A DNA stretch of 64,000 nucleotides, from positions 21,479-85,478 of the forward strand of contig JAGPVL010000027.1 of NCBI GenBank assembly GCA_018067045.1. The letters run 5' to 3'. The stretch is from Gammaproteobacteria bacterium. GTDB lineage: Bacteria > Pseudomonadota > Gammaproteobacteria > Pseudomonadales > Alcanivoracaceae. A program made the position numbers and the translations under genes. Below are positions 18,665 to 31,159 of the stretch, piece by piece; within the stretch, counting starts at the first letter, position 1; the number at the start of each line of letters is the position of its first letter. Under the pieces are notes generated by a model that did no database searches, was not told the DNA's origin, and worked only from the letters and a program-made list of their open reading frames with translations.

Positions 18665-19114
18665 ATGCCTATTTGGGTTGATGCAGATGCCTGCCCTAAG
18701 ACTGTTCGTGACATCGTGGTGCGCGCAGCGCAGCGTGCGCAAGTGGTCACAACGTTTGTTGCGAATCAGCGTGTGGTATTGCCACCGGGGCCGTATCTAA
18801 AAGCGATACAGGTGAGCGCAGGTTTTGATGTTGCGGATGATGAAATTGTTGCCCGTGTCAGTGCGGCAGATTTGGTGATTACACAAGATATTCCGTTAGC
18901 GGCGGAGGTTATCGAAAAAGGCGCTGTCGTTGTGACGCCGCGTGGTGAGCTAATGGATAAAGAGAATGTGCGGGCGCGTCTTAATATTCGAGACTTCATG
19001 GATACCATGCGCGCCAGCGGCGTGCAGACCGGCGGGCCGCCGCCGCTGTCGCAGACCGATCGGCAAGCGTTTGCGAATATCTTAGATCGCTATTTGGCCG
19101 GGTCGTTGAAATAG
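18665..19114 (+). CDS. YaiI/YqxD family protein (DUF188)
   Basis: A 149-residue cytoplasmic protein with the family signature [18 protein letters not shown] at its start and a central [29 protein letters not shown] segment; the C-terminal part contains the usual [16 protein letters not shown]. The fold is PIN-like and the conserved acidic residues suggest a nuclease-like site, but no function is established. It lies 22 bases upstream of the truncated haemoglobin gene, so the two may be cotranscribed. Confidence 0.92.
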   Translation: MPIWVDADACPKTVRDIVVRAAQRAQVVTTFVANQRVVLPPGPYLKAIQVSAGFDVADDEIVARVSAADLVITQDIPLAAEVIEKGAVVVTPRGELMDKENVRARLNIRDFMDTMRASGVQTGGPPPLSQTDRQAFANILDRYLAGSLK

Positions 19115-19136
19115 CGCACTTTATGGAGGACATAAC

Positions 19137-19574
19137 ATGACGGGTTCGACGCTTCAGCCAGTATATGGAACGCTGGATGCTTCATTTGTCGCGGCTGGCG
19201 GTATTGCTGGCATCGAACAGTTAGTGAATGATTTTTATGATCAGATGGATGTGCTGCCGGAAGCGAAAGTGATTCGGGATATGCATCCTAAAGATCTCAC
19301 GGTGTCTCGGGACAAGCTCGCGCGGTTTTTGTGCGCTTGGTTGGGTGGCCCGCGCCGTTACGCGGAGAAATACGGGTCGATTAATATTCCTGGGGCACAT
19401 CAACATTTTAATGTCGGTGGTAGTGAGCGAGACGCGTGGTTGTTGTGTATGGAAAGGGCGATTGCACAGCAACCCTATTCGCAGGATTTCGCAACCTATC
19501 TGCTCCAGCAATTGCGCATTCCCGCAGAGCGGGTTAGGCAGGTGAGCCAGCGGCGCAGGGCAGAAGAACGCTAG
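19137..19574 (+). CDS. Group II truncated haemoglobin
   Basis: A 145-residue haem protein of the 2-on-2 globin family. The group II signature is present: a proximal His (His88, in AHQHFNVG) followed by GGSERDAWLLCM, with Trp101 at the position that is usually Trp in group II globins. It starts behind GGAGG. Group II globins bind oxygen, nitric oxide or sulfide and are linked to redox or nitrosative stress; which applies here cannot be read. The heavy-metal efflux genes follow in the same direction, but a separate promoter lies between. Confidence 0.88.
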   Translation: MTGSTLQPVYGTLDASFVAAGGIAGIEQLVNDFYDQMDVLPEAKVIRDMHPKDLTVSRDKLARFLCAWLGGPRRYAEKYGSINIPGAHQHFNVGGSERDAWLLCMERAIAQQPYSQDFATYLLQQLRIPAERVRQVSQRRRAEER

Positions 19575-19590
19575 CTCTAGGGCGGCTGCT

Positions 19591-19620
19591 TTGACCTTGG
19601 GCTAACGCTGCGGCTACTAT
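19591..19620 (+). promoter_or_regulatory. Candidate promoter of the metal-efflux operon
   Basis: TTGACC (19591-19596) and TACTAT (19615-19620) are 18 bases apart, ahead of the czcI-like gene. Long spacers are a feature of MerR-family-controlled metal promoters, but I see no convincing dyad in the spacer and no merR- or czcRS-like gene nearby. Confidence 0.4.
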
Positions 19621-19648
19621 GTCCGCCTCGCAATCGGATGCTGTCCTT

Positions 19649-20015
19649 ATGTTGTCTCGCCTTTCATCGAAAATAGCAGCCATTACCATGGCGCTGTTTA
19701 TGCTCACCAATGCGGTGGTGCTTTCCGGTGAGTTGGCGGTGCATGCGATGCATGTTGAAGATAGCGTATCCCTACATCATGGCGAGCATGAACATGATGC
19801 GGTAGAGATTGAACTCAGCGAATACGCCTGACAGCCCCTCCTCGTTAGATTGTAAAGATCACCATGGCTGCCACAGTCATACCCCCCTGTCAGTCAGTTC
19901 GGCGACGCCTTTACCGGCAAGTGATACCGGAATTGTTTGGGCGCTGGCTGCCGCGCCTTCAATAACTCTCCTCTCTGACCAACCTCCCGTCCCCCCTCCA
20001 ACTCACATTTCTTGA
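19649..20015 (+). pseudogene. CzcI-like leader protein of RND operon, apparently frameshifted
   Basis: The first frame (ATG 19649 to the stop at 19831) encodes a signal peptide and His-rich stretch (VHAMHVEDSV, HHGEHEHD). The second (from TTG 19809 to 20015, shifted +1, overlapping by 23 bases) continues with DHHGCHSHTPLS and a Pro-rich tail ending PPVPPPTHIS. Together they resemble the short His/Cys-rich secreted proteins that precede czcCBA-type operons. A one-base insertion or two-base deletion in 19806-19831 would explain the split. The alternative is two coupled small genes. An upstream ATG at 19619 would overlap the presumed promoter and is unlikely. Confidence 0.55.
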
Positions 20016-20071
20016 GCTGATGTAATACGTCGGGCTTATGCCTGTGCTCTTTGTGATGTGGAGAATTCTCA

Positions 20072-21469
20072 ATGACATACCCAATGGTAGGTCGCGCGCT
20101 GTATGCCGTGGCCATCGTCAGCGCGCTATCAGCTGGCAGTCTGTTTGCTGTGACAAAACAGAATGCAGTTGGCGCTGATTCGGCACCGAAAGAATTTGTA
20201 CTGAAAAATGTAGAACCTAAGCAGTCCACCTCAGGCGCAACGTTGCCGTCTGAAGTGCAGGTGACTGTGTCGCTGGAACAAGCCTTGGCGCGCACGCTAG
20301 ATCAAAACCCGTCCCTGGCGATGTTTTCGTATCGCCTTCGTGTGGCGGATGCCGATGTCTTGCAGGCGGGACTGCGGCCTACGCCTGCAATCTCGATGGA
20401 AGTCGAAAACGTCGGCGGCAATGCTCCTTATGGTGGCGTTGATGGAGCTCAAGTCACGGTGGCGCTAAGCCAGATGATTGAGCTGGGGGGCAAGCGCGAT
20501 TTGCGCGAAGACGTCGCGGTGCTGGGTGCCAGTGGTGAACGTCTTGCTTATGAGACAGCGCGTCTGGATATTCTGGGCGAGACGTTGCGTCGCTATGTTG
20601 AGCTGGCGGAAGCGGAGGCAAGCGTTGGTTTAGCGAAACGTGCGGTCTTGTTAGCGGAAAAAGCTGAGGAGGTGGCACGTCGTCGCGTTAAAGCTGGCGC
20701 GGCGCCCCAGTCTGATATTACCCGCTTAACTATCTCTCGGCAGCAGGCCGAGTTGGCGTTGCTGCACGCGCAGGTAAGACAGCGAAGTGCCAGTGTGTGG
20801 TTGGCGTTGATGTGGGGAGAAGGGCGCGCCGAGAATTTAAAAGCGGCCTCTGCGCTGTTGCCATTACCCGCATTGCCGACTCGAGGCGCGGTTCTTGCGC
20901 AAGTAAAACAGGCTCCCTTGCTGCGTTCACTGATTACCCAAACGCGTCTGCGTGAAGCGCAAGTGCGGCTGGCTGAGTCTAGCGGTCGCGGCGACATGAC
21001 GATATCGGTCGGCGCCCGCCGCGACTTTCTCAGCAACGGGAATAGCATGGTACTGGGCTTGTCGATGCCGCTGGGTTCAGCCAAAGCCAATCGCGCGAAT
21101 ATAGCGCGTGCTCAAGCAGAGCTGCAGTTAAGCCAGGTCAGTAGAGATGCTGGCGAGCTGGAAATACTTGCCTCTATCGACGAAATGTACCGCTCCCTGC
21201 AACTCACCCGCGAAGCACTTCTCCTCGTTGAACAGCAATCCTTGCCACTGATGCGTCAGCTCTACCATGACATCGAGAAAGGCTACCAAGCTGGGCGCTA
21301 TAGCTTGCTAGAACTGATTAGTGCGCAGCAAGAACGGCTTGCTCTGGAGCAGGACGTTATTGATCTTGCGGCAACGTTTCACCTGCAGCGCAATGAACTT
21401 GAGCGACTCACTGGACAGACTTTCTTTGCTGCCGGTGATCAGGAAATGAAACAGGAGTTAAACCAATGA
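20072..21469 (+). CDS. czcC: Outer-membrane efflux channel, CzcC type (TolC family)
   Basis: A 465-residue protein with an N-terminal signal and two outer-membrane efflux protein repeats: VSLEQALARTLDQNPSLAMFSYRLRVADADVLQAG near residue 70 and a second helical hairpin region near 280-450 with long Ala-rich helices. It forms the outer-membrane channel of a tripartite metal pump with the adaptor and RND genes that follow. GGAG precedes ATG 20072. The TGA overlaps the next ATG by four bases. CzcC is the likely subtype from operon context; related CusC or NccC channels cannot be fully excluded. Confidence 0.9.
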   Translation: MTYPMVGRALYAVAIVSALSAGSLFAVTKQNAVGADSAPKEFVLKNVEPKQSTSGATLPSEVQVTVSLEQALARTLDQNPSLAMFSYRLRVADADVLQAGLRPTPAISMEVENVGGNAPYGGVDGAQVTVALSQMIELGGKRDLREDVAVLGASGERLAYETARLDILGETLRRYVELAEAEASVGLAKRAVLLAEKAEEVARRRVKAGAAPQSDITRLTISRQQAELALLHAQVRQRSASVWLALMWGEGRAENLKAASALLPLPALPTRGAVLAQVKQAPLLRSLITQTRLREAQVRLAESSGRGDMTISVGARRDFLSNGNSMVLGLSMPLGSAKANRANIARAQAELQLSQVSRDAGELEILASIDEMYRSLQLTREALLLVEQQSLPLMRQLYHDIEKGYQAGRYSLLELISAQQERLALEQDVIDLAATFHLQRNELERLTGQTFFAAGDQEMKQELNQ

Positions 21470-22695
21470 ATAAATTCCTACAGACCTTTATCTTTTTAGT
21501 TATAACGCTTTTTACCTCTTCGACATTATTTGCTTCTGATGATCATGGGCATGAAGGCTCTGGGCATGAAAATGCAATGGGGGTGCATGGTGGTGAGATA
21601 TTTGCTGATGATGAATTTTCGTTAGAAGTTGTCCTCAAGGAAGATGCGGGCTCCGTTTTGATACGGGCATGGGGATATTATCAAGATGAGCTGTTACGTC
21701 CTGAGGATATTCAGTTGTCGGTTGAATTGGCGCGCCTAGATGGCGATAAACAGCCGATTAGTTTTCGGGTGGATGATGACAGTTTATTAAGTAATGACGT
21801 TATTTCTACGCCGCACTCCTTTGATGTAACACTATCTTCGCAATATAAAAGCCAGATAAGCCAGTGGCAGTTTCAAAACTATGAAGGGCGAACGATCATC
21901 TCCGAAAGCGCCGCGCACGCGGCAGGTTTAATGGTTGAAGAAGTAGGTGCGGCGAGCTTACATGAATCCGTTACCCTTTATGGCCGAATAAGCGCGAATG
22001 GCGAGCAGGTTTATTCGTTAAGTAGTCGTTATGCCGGATTGGTTCAGCGCGTTAATGTTAGTGAGGGCGACAAAGTTAAAAAGGGTGACGTTGTCGCGAT
22101 AGTTGAAGCGCGCGATACCTTGCAAGGCATCTCAATTCGTTCGCCAGCTGATGGCGTTGTCACGGCACGAAATGTCAATGTTGGAATGTTAGTTGATGAA
22201 GACATACTGATTGAAGTGACCAATATCGATACTTTGTGGCTCGACTTAGATGCCTTTCCAAAAGATCTTTCTCGTTTGGCGCTAGGGCAACAAGTGCTAT
22301 TGCACGATGCCGCCGAGCGTTTACCGATTGCCACGCTGAGTTATATCGCTTCCGGTGCGGATATACATACCCGTAGCACGCGCATTCGCGCGTTGATTGA
22401 AAATCCTGATGCTACGCTGCGCCCAGGAACCTTGGTGCGCGCAGACATTGTCGTCAGTGAAAAAGACGTTCCTATTGCAGTTAAACGTACTGCGACACAG
22501 GACTATCAGGGAAAGGTCGTCGTGTTTATCCAAGTCGGTGATGCGTATGAAGCGCGCACTATTGACGTGGGCATGAGTGACGGTGAGTGGGTGGAAGTGC
22601 TTGGTGGTCTTGCCCCCGGCACTTTCTATGTGACTGAAAATAGTTTTCTGGTAAAGGCGGATATTTTGAAATCCGGCGCCAGTCATCAGCACTAA
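21466..22695 (+). CDS. czcB: RND efflux periplasmic adaptor, CzcB type
   Basis: A 409-residue membrane-fusion protein. After a signal peptide comes a His-rich stretch (DDHGHEGSGHENAMGVHGG), which probably binds metal, then an extra N-terminal domain to about residue 150. The barrel-sandwich hybrid domain follows (GLVQRVNVSEGDKVKKGDVVAIVE and SPADGVVTARNVNVGMLVDE), then beta-barrel domains. It links the CzcA pump to CzcC. It is more A+T-rich than czcC and czcA on either side, which may indicate a separate origin or recombination. Confidence 0.92.
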   Translation: MNKFLQTFIFLVITLFTSSTLFASDDHGHEGSGHENAMGVHGGEIFADDEFSLEVVLKEDAGSVLIRAWGYYQDELLRPEDIQLSVELARLDGDKQPISFRVDDDSLLSNDVISTPHSFDVTLSSQYKSQISQWQFQNYEGRTIISESAAHAAGLMVEEVGAASLHESVTLYGRISANGEQVYSLSSRYAGLVQRVNVSEGDKVKKGDVVAIVEARDTLQGISIRSPADGVVTARNVNVGMLVDEDILIEVTNIDTLWLDLDAFPKDLSRLALGQQVLLHDAAERLPIATLSYIASGADIHTRSTRIRALIENPDATLRPGTLVRADIVVSEKDVPIAVKRTATQDYQGKVVVFIQVGDAYEARTIDVGMSDGEWVEVLGGLAPGTFYVTENSFLVKADILKSGASHQH

Positions 22696-25824
<3,129 letters not shown>

Positions 25825-26115
25825 TTAGGCCAGCCCGGCCGAGCCACACATGCGAGCGGTTTGTTTGAAGTGTGGTTGGGGCGGGTTGGCGCTGGAATTG
25901 GTACTGGGATTGGTATGAAAGACGCGCACTGCTCCACTAAAAATAGTAAGTGCTCGTAGAGGTAGGCTGTTGCGTCTGGTGGCGTGAGCTCGAATCCTTT
26001 AGATTGGGATAACGAAAATTGTACGCTCACGGGATTTGAGTGGCGAGAATAGTATCGTGTGGGGGCCGAAGGATTCAGGCTCGTCAGGCATGGAGCATAA
26101 AGAGAGTAAGGTGCA

Positions 26116-27246
26116 ATGAAGCTTGGGATATCGAAAATTGAAGCAGAAAGTGTCACGGGACTTTCGTTCGGGGCATTTCTGGGTTCCCAGCTTCAGGGGC
26201 TGCGTCAAGGTGCTCTGATTATTGCCGCACTCATGTATGCGTTGTTTGGCGTGATGGATTACATTCGTTATCCACTCGAGGTTTATCAGTATACCGTTCC
26301 ATTACGAGTTATTTTTGTAATTTTACCGTTGGTTTTTGCGATCAATCTCTCTTGGGGAAAGGCACCGAAAAATATTCGTGTATATATAGGCCTTATGCTG
26401 CTGGTCTTTTTATCCGCTGGCGTATTACACAGCGTTATTTTTGTGATGGCTGATTATCAGGATATTGAATTTTCACAGATGGGCTTGGTATTAATTCTTA
26501 TGTTTGGCTGTCTTTTTACGGGCCTGCCAGTAGTAGCCGCGGGGGCCGTTACCGCCGCTATTCTCGTGATTCACTTCGCCGCGTCACTTACGGTCAATAA
26601 AACGATTAATGGTCCCGTTTTCGACAGTACTATTTTACTTCTAGTGGCTGTGCTTTGTCTGTTGGTGAATCAGACGTGTCAGAATATTTTGCGCAGTAAT
26701 TTCCGTTTATTACGACAACTGTATAACGACTCAATTAATGACTCGTTGACGGGGGTTTTTAATCGGCGTTATTTGATGGGGCAGGCTGAGAGGGGGGTTA
26801 AGCAGGCCTCTCGGGATGGTTGTGCGGTCGCTCTTGTGATGGTCGATGTTGATCACTTTAAAGTTTTTAATGATCAGCAGGGGCATTTGCTGGGCGATGC
26901 TTTATTGCAGAAATTTGCGAGAATGCTGGGCACTTACTGTCGTCGGCCGAGTGATTTCTTGGCGCGCTTTGGTGGCGATGAATTCACCTTGTTTCTTTAT
27001 GGCGTTAAGCGGGAAAGGGTGGAGGAAATTTGCGCGGAAATAGTCGCTTCTGCTATCGCGTTAGGAGAGCCCCATCCTGGGACGACTTCACGTCTTGCGA
27101 CCTTGTCGGTAGGTGCTATTTATGCCGATGTGCCAATCTCGTCTAAGTTAGATAAACTGCTCAGTAGCGCGGATCACGCGCTACTGAGCGCTAAGAAAAA
27201 TGGCTGCAACGGTTATGTTGTTGAGACTGAAATTGTTGGGTCTTAA
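26116..27246 (+). CDS. Membrane-bound GGDEF diguanylate cyclase
   Basis: A 376-residue protein with about six membrane helices in residues 30-190 and a C-terminal GGDEF domain. The domain is complete: DSLTGVFNRRYL start, VDVDHFKVFND metal and substrate site, and an intact GGDEF active loop. An RPSD motif lies five residues before GGDEF, matching the RxxD inhibitory site for cyclic-di-GMP feedback. It should therefore make cyclic-di-GMP from two GTP in response to a membrane-sensed signal. The 291 bases before it hold no gene that I can support. Confidence 0.92.
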   Translation: MKLGISKIEAESVTGLSFGAFLGSQLQGLRQGALIIAALMYALFGVMDYIRYPLEVYQYTVPLRVIFVILPLVFAINLSWGKAPKNIRVYIGLMLLVFLSAGVLHSVIFVMADYQDIEFSQMGLVLILMFGCLFTGLPVVAAGAVTAAILVIHFAASLTVNKTINGPVFDSTILLLVAVLCLLVNQTCQNILRSNFRLLRQLYNDSINDSLTGVFNRRYLMGQAERGVKQASRDGCAVALVMVDVDHFKVFNDQQGHLLGDALLQKFARMLGTYCRRPSDFLARFGGDEFTLFLYGVKRERVEEICAEIVASAIALGEPHPGTTSRLATLSVGAIYADVPISSKLDKLLSSADHALLSAKKNGCNGYVVETEIVGS

Positions 27247-27313
27247 TGCGCAGATTGAATGTCGTGCTGAATAATAGAAGAAAAAAGCTCCTTGATAGGG
27301 GCCTTTTTTAGAT

Positions 27314-27620
27314 TCATCGCGGATTTCCGGGAAAAGCCTGAAGGACCTTTTTCTTACGCGGTTGCTGCGCCGCGTTTGCTCGAGAAAGATCGCCTGCAAG
27401 CAGCCTCCCACAAGGTGAGTAGAAATTTGAGATGGTGCCGCGCTGCAGGGGGCTGTGGGAGGCTGCTTGCAGGCGAGTCTTGGGGCTTGCGGTTGTTCGC
27501 TTGCAGGGCGCGCTCCGGCAAAAGCCTTGATGTTGCCAGCCTTGCAGGAGCCAGTTCTGCTGCCGAATTCATTTGAATGCTTTGATGATTCATCGGGCTC
27601 TTCTCGGAAATCCGCGATGA
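27314..27620. repeat. Nested inverted-repeat element (about 300 bp)
   Basis: The outer arms are 27314-27341 and 27593-27620, 28 bases each and identical at 25 positions, including a perfect 16-base terminal block (TCATCGCGGATTTCCG and its complement). A shorter inverted pair lies inside. No frame of useful length is present. The layout is that of a non-autonomous mobile element or a large palindromic repeat. No transposase in the window could move it. Confidence 0.7.
27390..27476. repeat. REPIN-like pair of inverted REP sequences
   Basis: Perfect 23-base arms at 27390-27412 and 27454-27476. Read outward from the right arm, TGTGGGAGGCTGCTTGCAGG resembles Pseudomonas-type REP sequences (GTGGGAG head followed by a small palindrome). 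Two such units facing each other 41 bases apart form a REPIN, a hairpin mobilised by RAYT transposases. It forms the inner part of a larger inverted repeat. Confidence 0.65.
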
Positions 27621-27651
27621 GCCTTCTTTTATGGCCGAAGGTATGGCGTTG

Positions 27652-27903
27652 CTAAGCTTTTTTAATAAGGCGCACGATAAACAGCAGTAAAGCTGCGCCT
27701 ACGGTGGCGGTAATAATTGAGCCAATCAGTCCGCCCGCTTTTATGCCGAGAAAACCAAATACAAAACCGCCCACTACCGCGCCAATAATGCCGACCACGA
27801 TATTGCCAAGCAGGCCGAAACCGCCGCCTTTCATGAGTGTTCCGGCGAGCCAACCTGATACTGCGCCGATGGCGAGAAAGATAATCAGTCCGGTAATATC
27901 CAT
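27652..27903 (-). CDS. GlsB/YeaQ/YmgE family stress-response membrane protein
   Basis: An 83-residue, almost entirely hydrophobic protein with three helices rich in Gly (IIFLAIGAVSGWLAGTLMKGGGFGLLGNIVVGIIGAVVGGFVFGFLGI), matching the transglycosylase-associated/GlsB family, and a short basic tail. Relatives are induced by envelope or general stress; their molecular function is unknown. It is separated from the methyltransferase gene by about 120 bases and may be transcribed alone. Confidence 0.92.
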   Translation of the reverse strand: MDITGLIIFLAIGAVSGWLAGTLMKGGGFGLLGNIVVGIIGAVVGGFVFGFLGIKAGGLIGSIITATVGAALLLFIVRLIKKA

Positions 27904-28026
27904 AACGTAATCTCCAGTGCGAAGCGTGGGTTTAAGGGGCTTGAGCTTCCTTAAATGCGCTTCCAGTGTAGCGCGTTTATGGATCAGTGCGCACGTGCCA
28001 CTCCCGAGGGGGTTTCGGGCTTGATA

Positions 28027-28992
28027 CTAGTAGTTGAGAGTTGCGTCTGCGCGTTTTTGAGCCTGCACAAAGAGTCCTGCGCACTGGATGTCGTCGTCGG
28101 AAAGGCTTTGCCAGGCTCGGTTAAGCTGGTGCCGCGATAGGCCGTCCGTGCGCTTGTTTTGGATGGCGCAGCGGATGTCGAAACCGGATTGGTTGATGAC
28201 ACTGATGTGTTGTGAGCACGGCTGCCGATTGAGAAAGTATGGCCTTTTACCGGTGACCATTTTCCATGCGGAATTGGAGTAAGCCCAAGTGCCGTTCCAT
28301 GCGTGCGTAATGTCATGGGATGAAAAATCAATTTGGTGGGACATCCACCCATTTACATTGAGCCAGCCTGAGCAGGTTTTATAAATGTTATCAAGATCGA
28401 CGACATACTCCATGACGGTGTGCGAAATAATCACGTCGATGCTGTTGTTCGGGAGGGCATCGTTGTCGTGCCACGGAGCGATATATTGGACTGATACGGT
28501 ACTGTGTTTATCGGCGCGTTGCATCAGAGCAGCACGAATAAGTGCGATACGTTCGGGCGCTAACGACTCGGCCAGTCGTTCATCTGTGAGGATATGACTT
28601 GGGAAGCGATTTGCATCGAGGTATTGATCGAAGCTCGGTGTATGGGGGCGTGATATTCCCGCGCGGCGATGAAACATGGCAATCATAGCGTCGAGCATGG
28701 CCAAGCTTTTATCCGGTGATTCGAATAATACGACGTCGAGAGCGTAGTAATGGCCGACACCGGAGAGTAGCGCGGCAATGCCTAATCCGAGTGACTGGCC
28801 GGGGCCGAACTCCGCCATGCTTTTGGGCATTGAGCGCATGCCGCTTGCCCACAATAAACTGAGGTGCTTGATCCAGAGTTCATAGTAGTAGGCTGCGTCG
28901 CCGGAGCGGGCGATTTTGCGCCGCGCCATCACTGTGTAGAGGCCGGGGATATAGGTGGCGAGGCCTTTCAATACGGGAATCCACTGCGTCAT
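28027..28992 (-). CDS. Class I SAM-dependent methyltransferase-like protein
   Basis: A 321-residue protein. It has a motif I-like loop (MAEFGPGQSLGLGIAALLSG, about 60-78), an acidic end to the next strand (YYALDVVLFE), and a later SIDVIISHTVMEYVVDLDNIYKTCSGWLNVNGWMSHQIDF segment that matches motifs 4-5 of this fold. The C-terminal HAWNGTWAYSNSAWKMVTGKRPYFLNR is seen in methyltransferases found in cell-surface glycan clusters. No glycan gene is next to it here, so the substrate is unknown. It stands alone on the minus strand. Confidence 0.7.
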   Translation of the reverse strand: MTQWIPVLKGLATYIPGLYTVMARRKIARSGDAAYYYELWIKHLSLLWASGMRSMPKSMAEFGPGQSLGLGIAALLSGVGHYYALDVVLFESPDKSLAMLDAMIAMFHRRAGISRPHTPSFDQYLDANRFPSHILTDERLAESLAPERIALIRAALMQRADKHSTVSVQYIAPWHDNDALPNNSIDVIISHTVMEYVVDLDNIYKTCSGWLNVNGWMSHQIDFSSHDITHAWNGTWAYSNSAWKMVTGKRPYFLNRQPCSQHISVINQSGFDIRCAIQNKRTDGLSRHQLNRAWQSLSDDDIQCAGLFVQAQKRADATLNY

Positions 28993-29296
28993 GCTGCCCT
29001 CCTATGGCTGCATGGTCCCCGTCGCGCCGGGGGTGTTCTGAGAATAACGTATGGCGTTTAAAATGCTGTTATACAGGCATGCCCATCTTGGCGTTATTCT
29101 ATCGATAAAGTGACGTTTGGCTATGGGTCTAACGGAGTAGAAGAGGGATTTATTTTCGGCATATTGACGGTAGGCCGATATCGTAGATGGTGCTATCACA
29201 GAAAGATCTCGCGAACGTGACAAGTGCTTAGAAGGTAGTACAAAAAGGTGCCCAGGGCGGCTGAAGCAAAAGAGGCAGGTGGATCTAATGGACAAT
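28993..29296. other. Intergenic stretch without a supported gene
   Basis: About 300 bases between the methyltransferase and the typA terminator. I see no frame with coding character and no recognisable RNA. It presumably holds the methyltransferase promoter, but no clear hexamers were found. Confidence 0.4.
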
Positions 29297-29326
29297 AAAA
29301 AGCCCGGGGTTTAAGCCGGGCTTTTT
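29297..29326 (-). terminator. Rho-independent terminator of typA
   Basis: An 11-base stem (AAAAAGCCCGG with CCGGGCTTTTT) with an eight-base loop lies 25 bases past the typA stop and gives a T-run on the minus strand. Confidence 0.88.
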
Positions 29327-29350
29327 ATGACTTCTTTTAGCAACGTGCGC

Positions 29351-31159
29351 TTAGCGGCTGGCGCGTTTGCGCTCCGATTCGGTGAGGAACTTCTTGCGAA
29401 TACGGATGCTGAGTGGCGTGACTTCCACTAGCTCGTCGTCTTCGATGAAGTCGAGAGCTTGTTCGAGTGACATGCGAATCGGCGGGGTCAAGACGATGTT
29501 TTCGTCGTTACCTGCGGCACGAATATTGTTCAGTTGCTTGCCCTTGGTAGGGTTAACGACAAGATCATTTTCGCGCGCGTGAATACCGATTAGCTGGCCT
29601 TCATAGACTTCAACGTTTGGATCGATAAACAAACGGCCGCGTTCTTGCAGGGTGAATAGCGCAAAGGCTAAAACCTTGCCGGTAATGTTCGATACCAGTA
29701 CGCCGTTGTTACGTTCGGCAAAGTTGCCGTCGCGGAACTCACCGTAATGGGAGAAGGTGCTGTTGGCGATGCCGCTACCGGACGTCAGGGTCATAAATAG
29801 CGAGCGGAAGCCGATCATGCCGCGTGACGGAGAAAGATACTCAAGGCGAACGCGCCCTTTGCCGTCTGGCTCCATGTTTTGCATCACACCACGGCGCATG
29901 CCGAGCTGTTCCATGACTGGGCCTTGGTGCTGCTCTTCAACATCCAGCACGAGCTGCTCGTACGGTTCCTGCTTGACGCCGTCAACTTCCTTAATAATAA
30001 CTTCAGGACGACCGACCGCGAGTTCGAAGTTTTCGCGACGCATGGTTTCGATCAATACCGAAAGGTGAAGTTCACCACGGCCAGAGACGCGTAAGCGATC
30101 TGGGCTCTCGGTGTCTTCGACGCGCAGAGCTACGTTGTGCTTAAGCTCTTCGTACAGACGATCGCGAATGTTACGGCTAGTGACGTACTTGCCTTCCTTG
30201 CCCGCAAACGGCGAGGTGTTGACCTGGAAGGTCATGCTCACGGTTGGCTCGTCGATGCTCAGTGGTGGCAGCGCTTCGACGTGGTTTGGATCGCAAATGG
30301 TGTCAGAAATATCCAGCGGGTCGAGACCGGTGATGCAAACGATATCGCCTGCAGACGCTTCGGGCACATCAACGCGCTCTAGGCCGTGGTGGCCCATAAT
30401 TTTGAGTAGGCGACCGCTACGTACTTTTCCGGCGACGTCGATGACTTTTACTTGGGCGTTGGCTTTAACTTTGCCGCGCTTAATGCGGCCAATGCCGATC
30501 ATGCCGAGGTATGAGTTGTAGTCGAGGGACGACACCTGCATTTGGAACGGGCCTTCCATGTCGACATCAGGCGACTTCACTTTATCGACAATCGTTTGGA
30601 ACAGTGGGGTCATGTCTTCAGCCATATCGGCTACGTCTAGACCGGCAATGCCGTTTAGTGCGGAAGCGTAAACAACTGGGAAGTCGAGCTGCTCATCGGT
30701 TGCACCAAGGCGATCGAACAAATCAAAGACCTGATCCATTACCCAATCAGGGCGCGCGCCTGGACGGTCGACCTTGTTGATCACGACGATGGGGTTAAGG
30801 CCTTGTTCGAATGCTTTTTGTGTCACGAAGCGGGTTTGCGGCATAGGCCCGTCAACGGCATCGACCAGCAGTAATACGCAATCCACCATGGACAGAACGC
30901 GCTCGACTTCGCCACCAAAGTCGGCGTGTCCAGGGGTGTCAACGATGTTGATGTTGTAGTCATTCCATTTCAGCGCGGTGTTTTTCGCGAGAATGGTAAT
31001 GCCGCGTTCTTTTTCCTGGTCGTTGGAATCCATCACCCGTTCGATGTTGCCGGCGCGATCGCCGAGGGTGCCGGACTGCTGTAGCAGGCGGTCAACGAGG
31101 GTGGTTTTACCGTGGTCGACGTGGGCGATAATGGCGATGTTGCGTAGACGTTCAATCAC
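29351..31159 (-). CDS. typA: Translational GTPase TypA/BipA
   Basis: A 602-residue ribosome-binding GTPase of the EF-G group. GTP-binding motifs are AHVDHGKTT (G1), RGITI (G2), DTPGHAD (G3) and NKVDR (G4), followed by EF-G-like domains and the TypA-specific C-terminus. It affects ribosome assembly at low temperature and stress adaptation. I start it at GTG 31159 ([15 protein letters not shown]), the usual N-terminus. A TTG frame start at 31183 would lie within a few bases of the transcription start predicted from the TATACT at 31193-31198. Confidence 0.96.
   Translation of the reverse strand: MIERLRNIAIIAHVDHGKTTLVDRLLQQSGTLGDRAGNIERVMDSNDQEKERGITILAKNTALKWNDYNINIVDTPGHADFGGEVERVLSMVDCVLLLVDAVDGPMPQTRFVTQKAFEQGLNPIVVINKVDRPGARPDWVMDQVFDLFDRLGATDEQLDFPVVYASALNGIAGLDVADMAEDMTPLFQTIVDKVKSPDVDMEGPFQMQVSSLDYNSYLGMIGIGRIKRGKVKANAQVKVIDVAGKVRSGRLLKIMGHHGLERVDVPEASAGDIVCITGLDPLDISDTICDPNHVEALPPLSIDEPTVSMTFQVNTSPFAGKEGKYVTSRNIRDRLYEELKHNVALRVEDTESPDRLRVSGRGELHLSVLIETMRRENFELAVGRPEVIIKEVDGVKQEPYEQLVLDVEEQHQGPVMEQLGMRRGVMQNMEPDGKGRVRLEYLSPSRGMIGFRSLFMTLTSGSGIANSTFSHYGEFRDGNFAERNNGVLVSNITGKVLAFALFTLQERGRLFIDPNVEVYEGQLIGIHARENDLVVNPTKGKQLNNIRAAGNDENIVLTPPIRMSLEQALDFIEDDELVEVTPLSIRIRKKFLTESERKRASR

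Noticed and set aside
19591..19620. MerR-type operator in the czc promoter
   Set aside because: The spacer is long but I found no convincing dyad in it, so only a plain promoter is reported.
29002..29295. 97-codon minus-strand frame between typA and the methyltransferase gene
   Set aside because: No ribosome-binding site, unusual residue composition and no motif; treated as non-coding.
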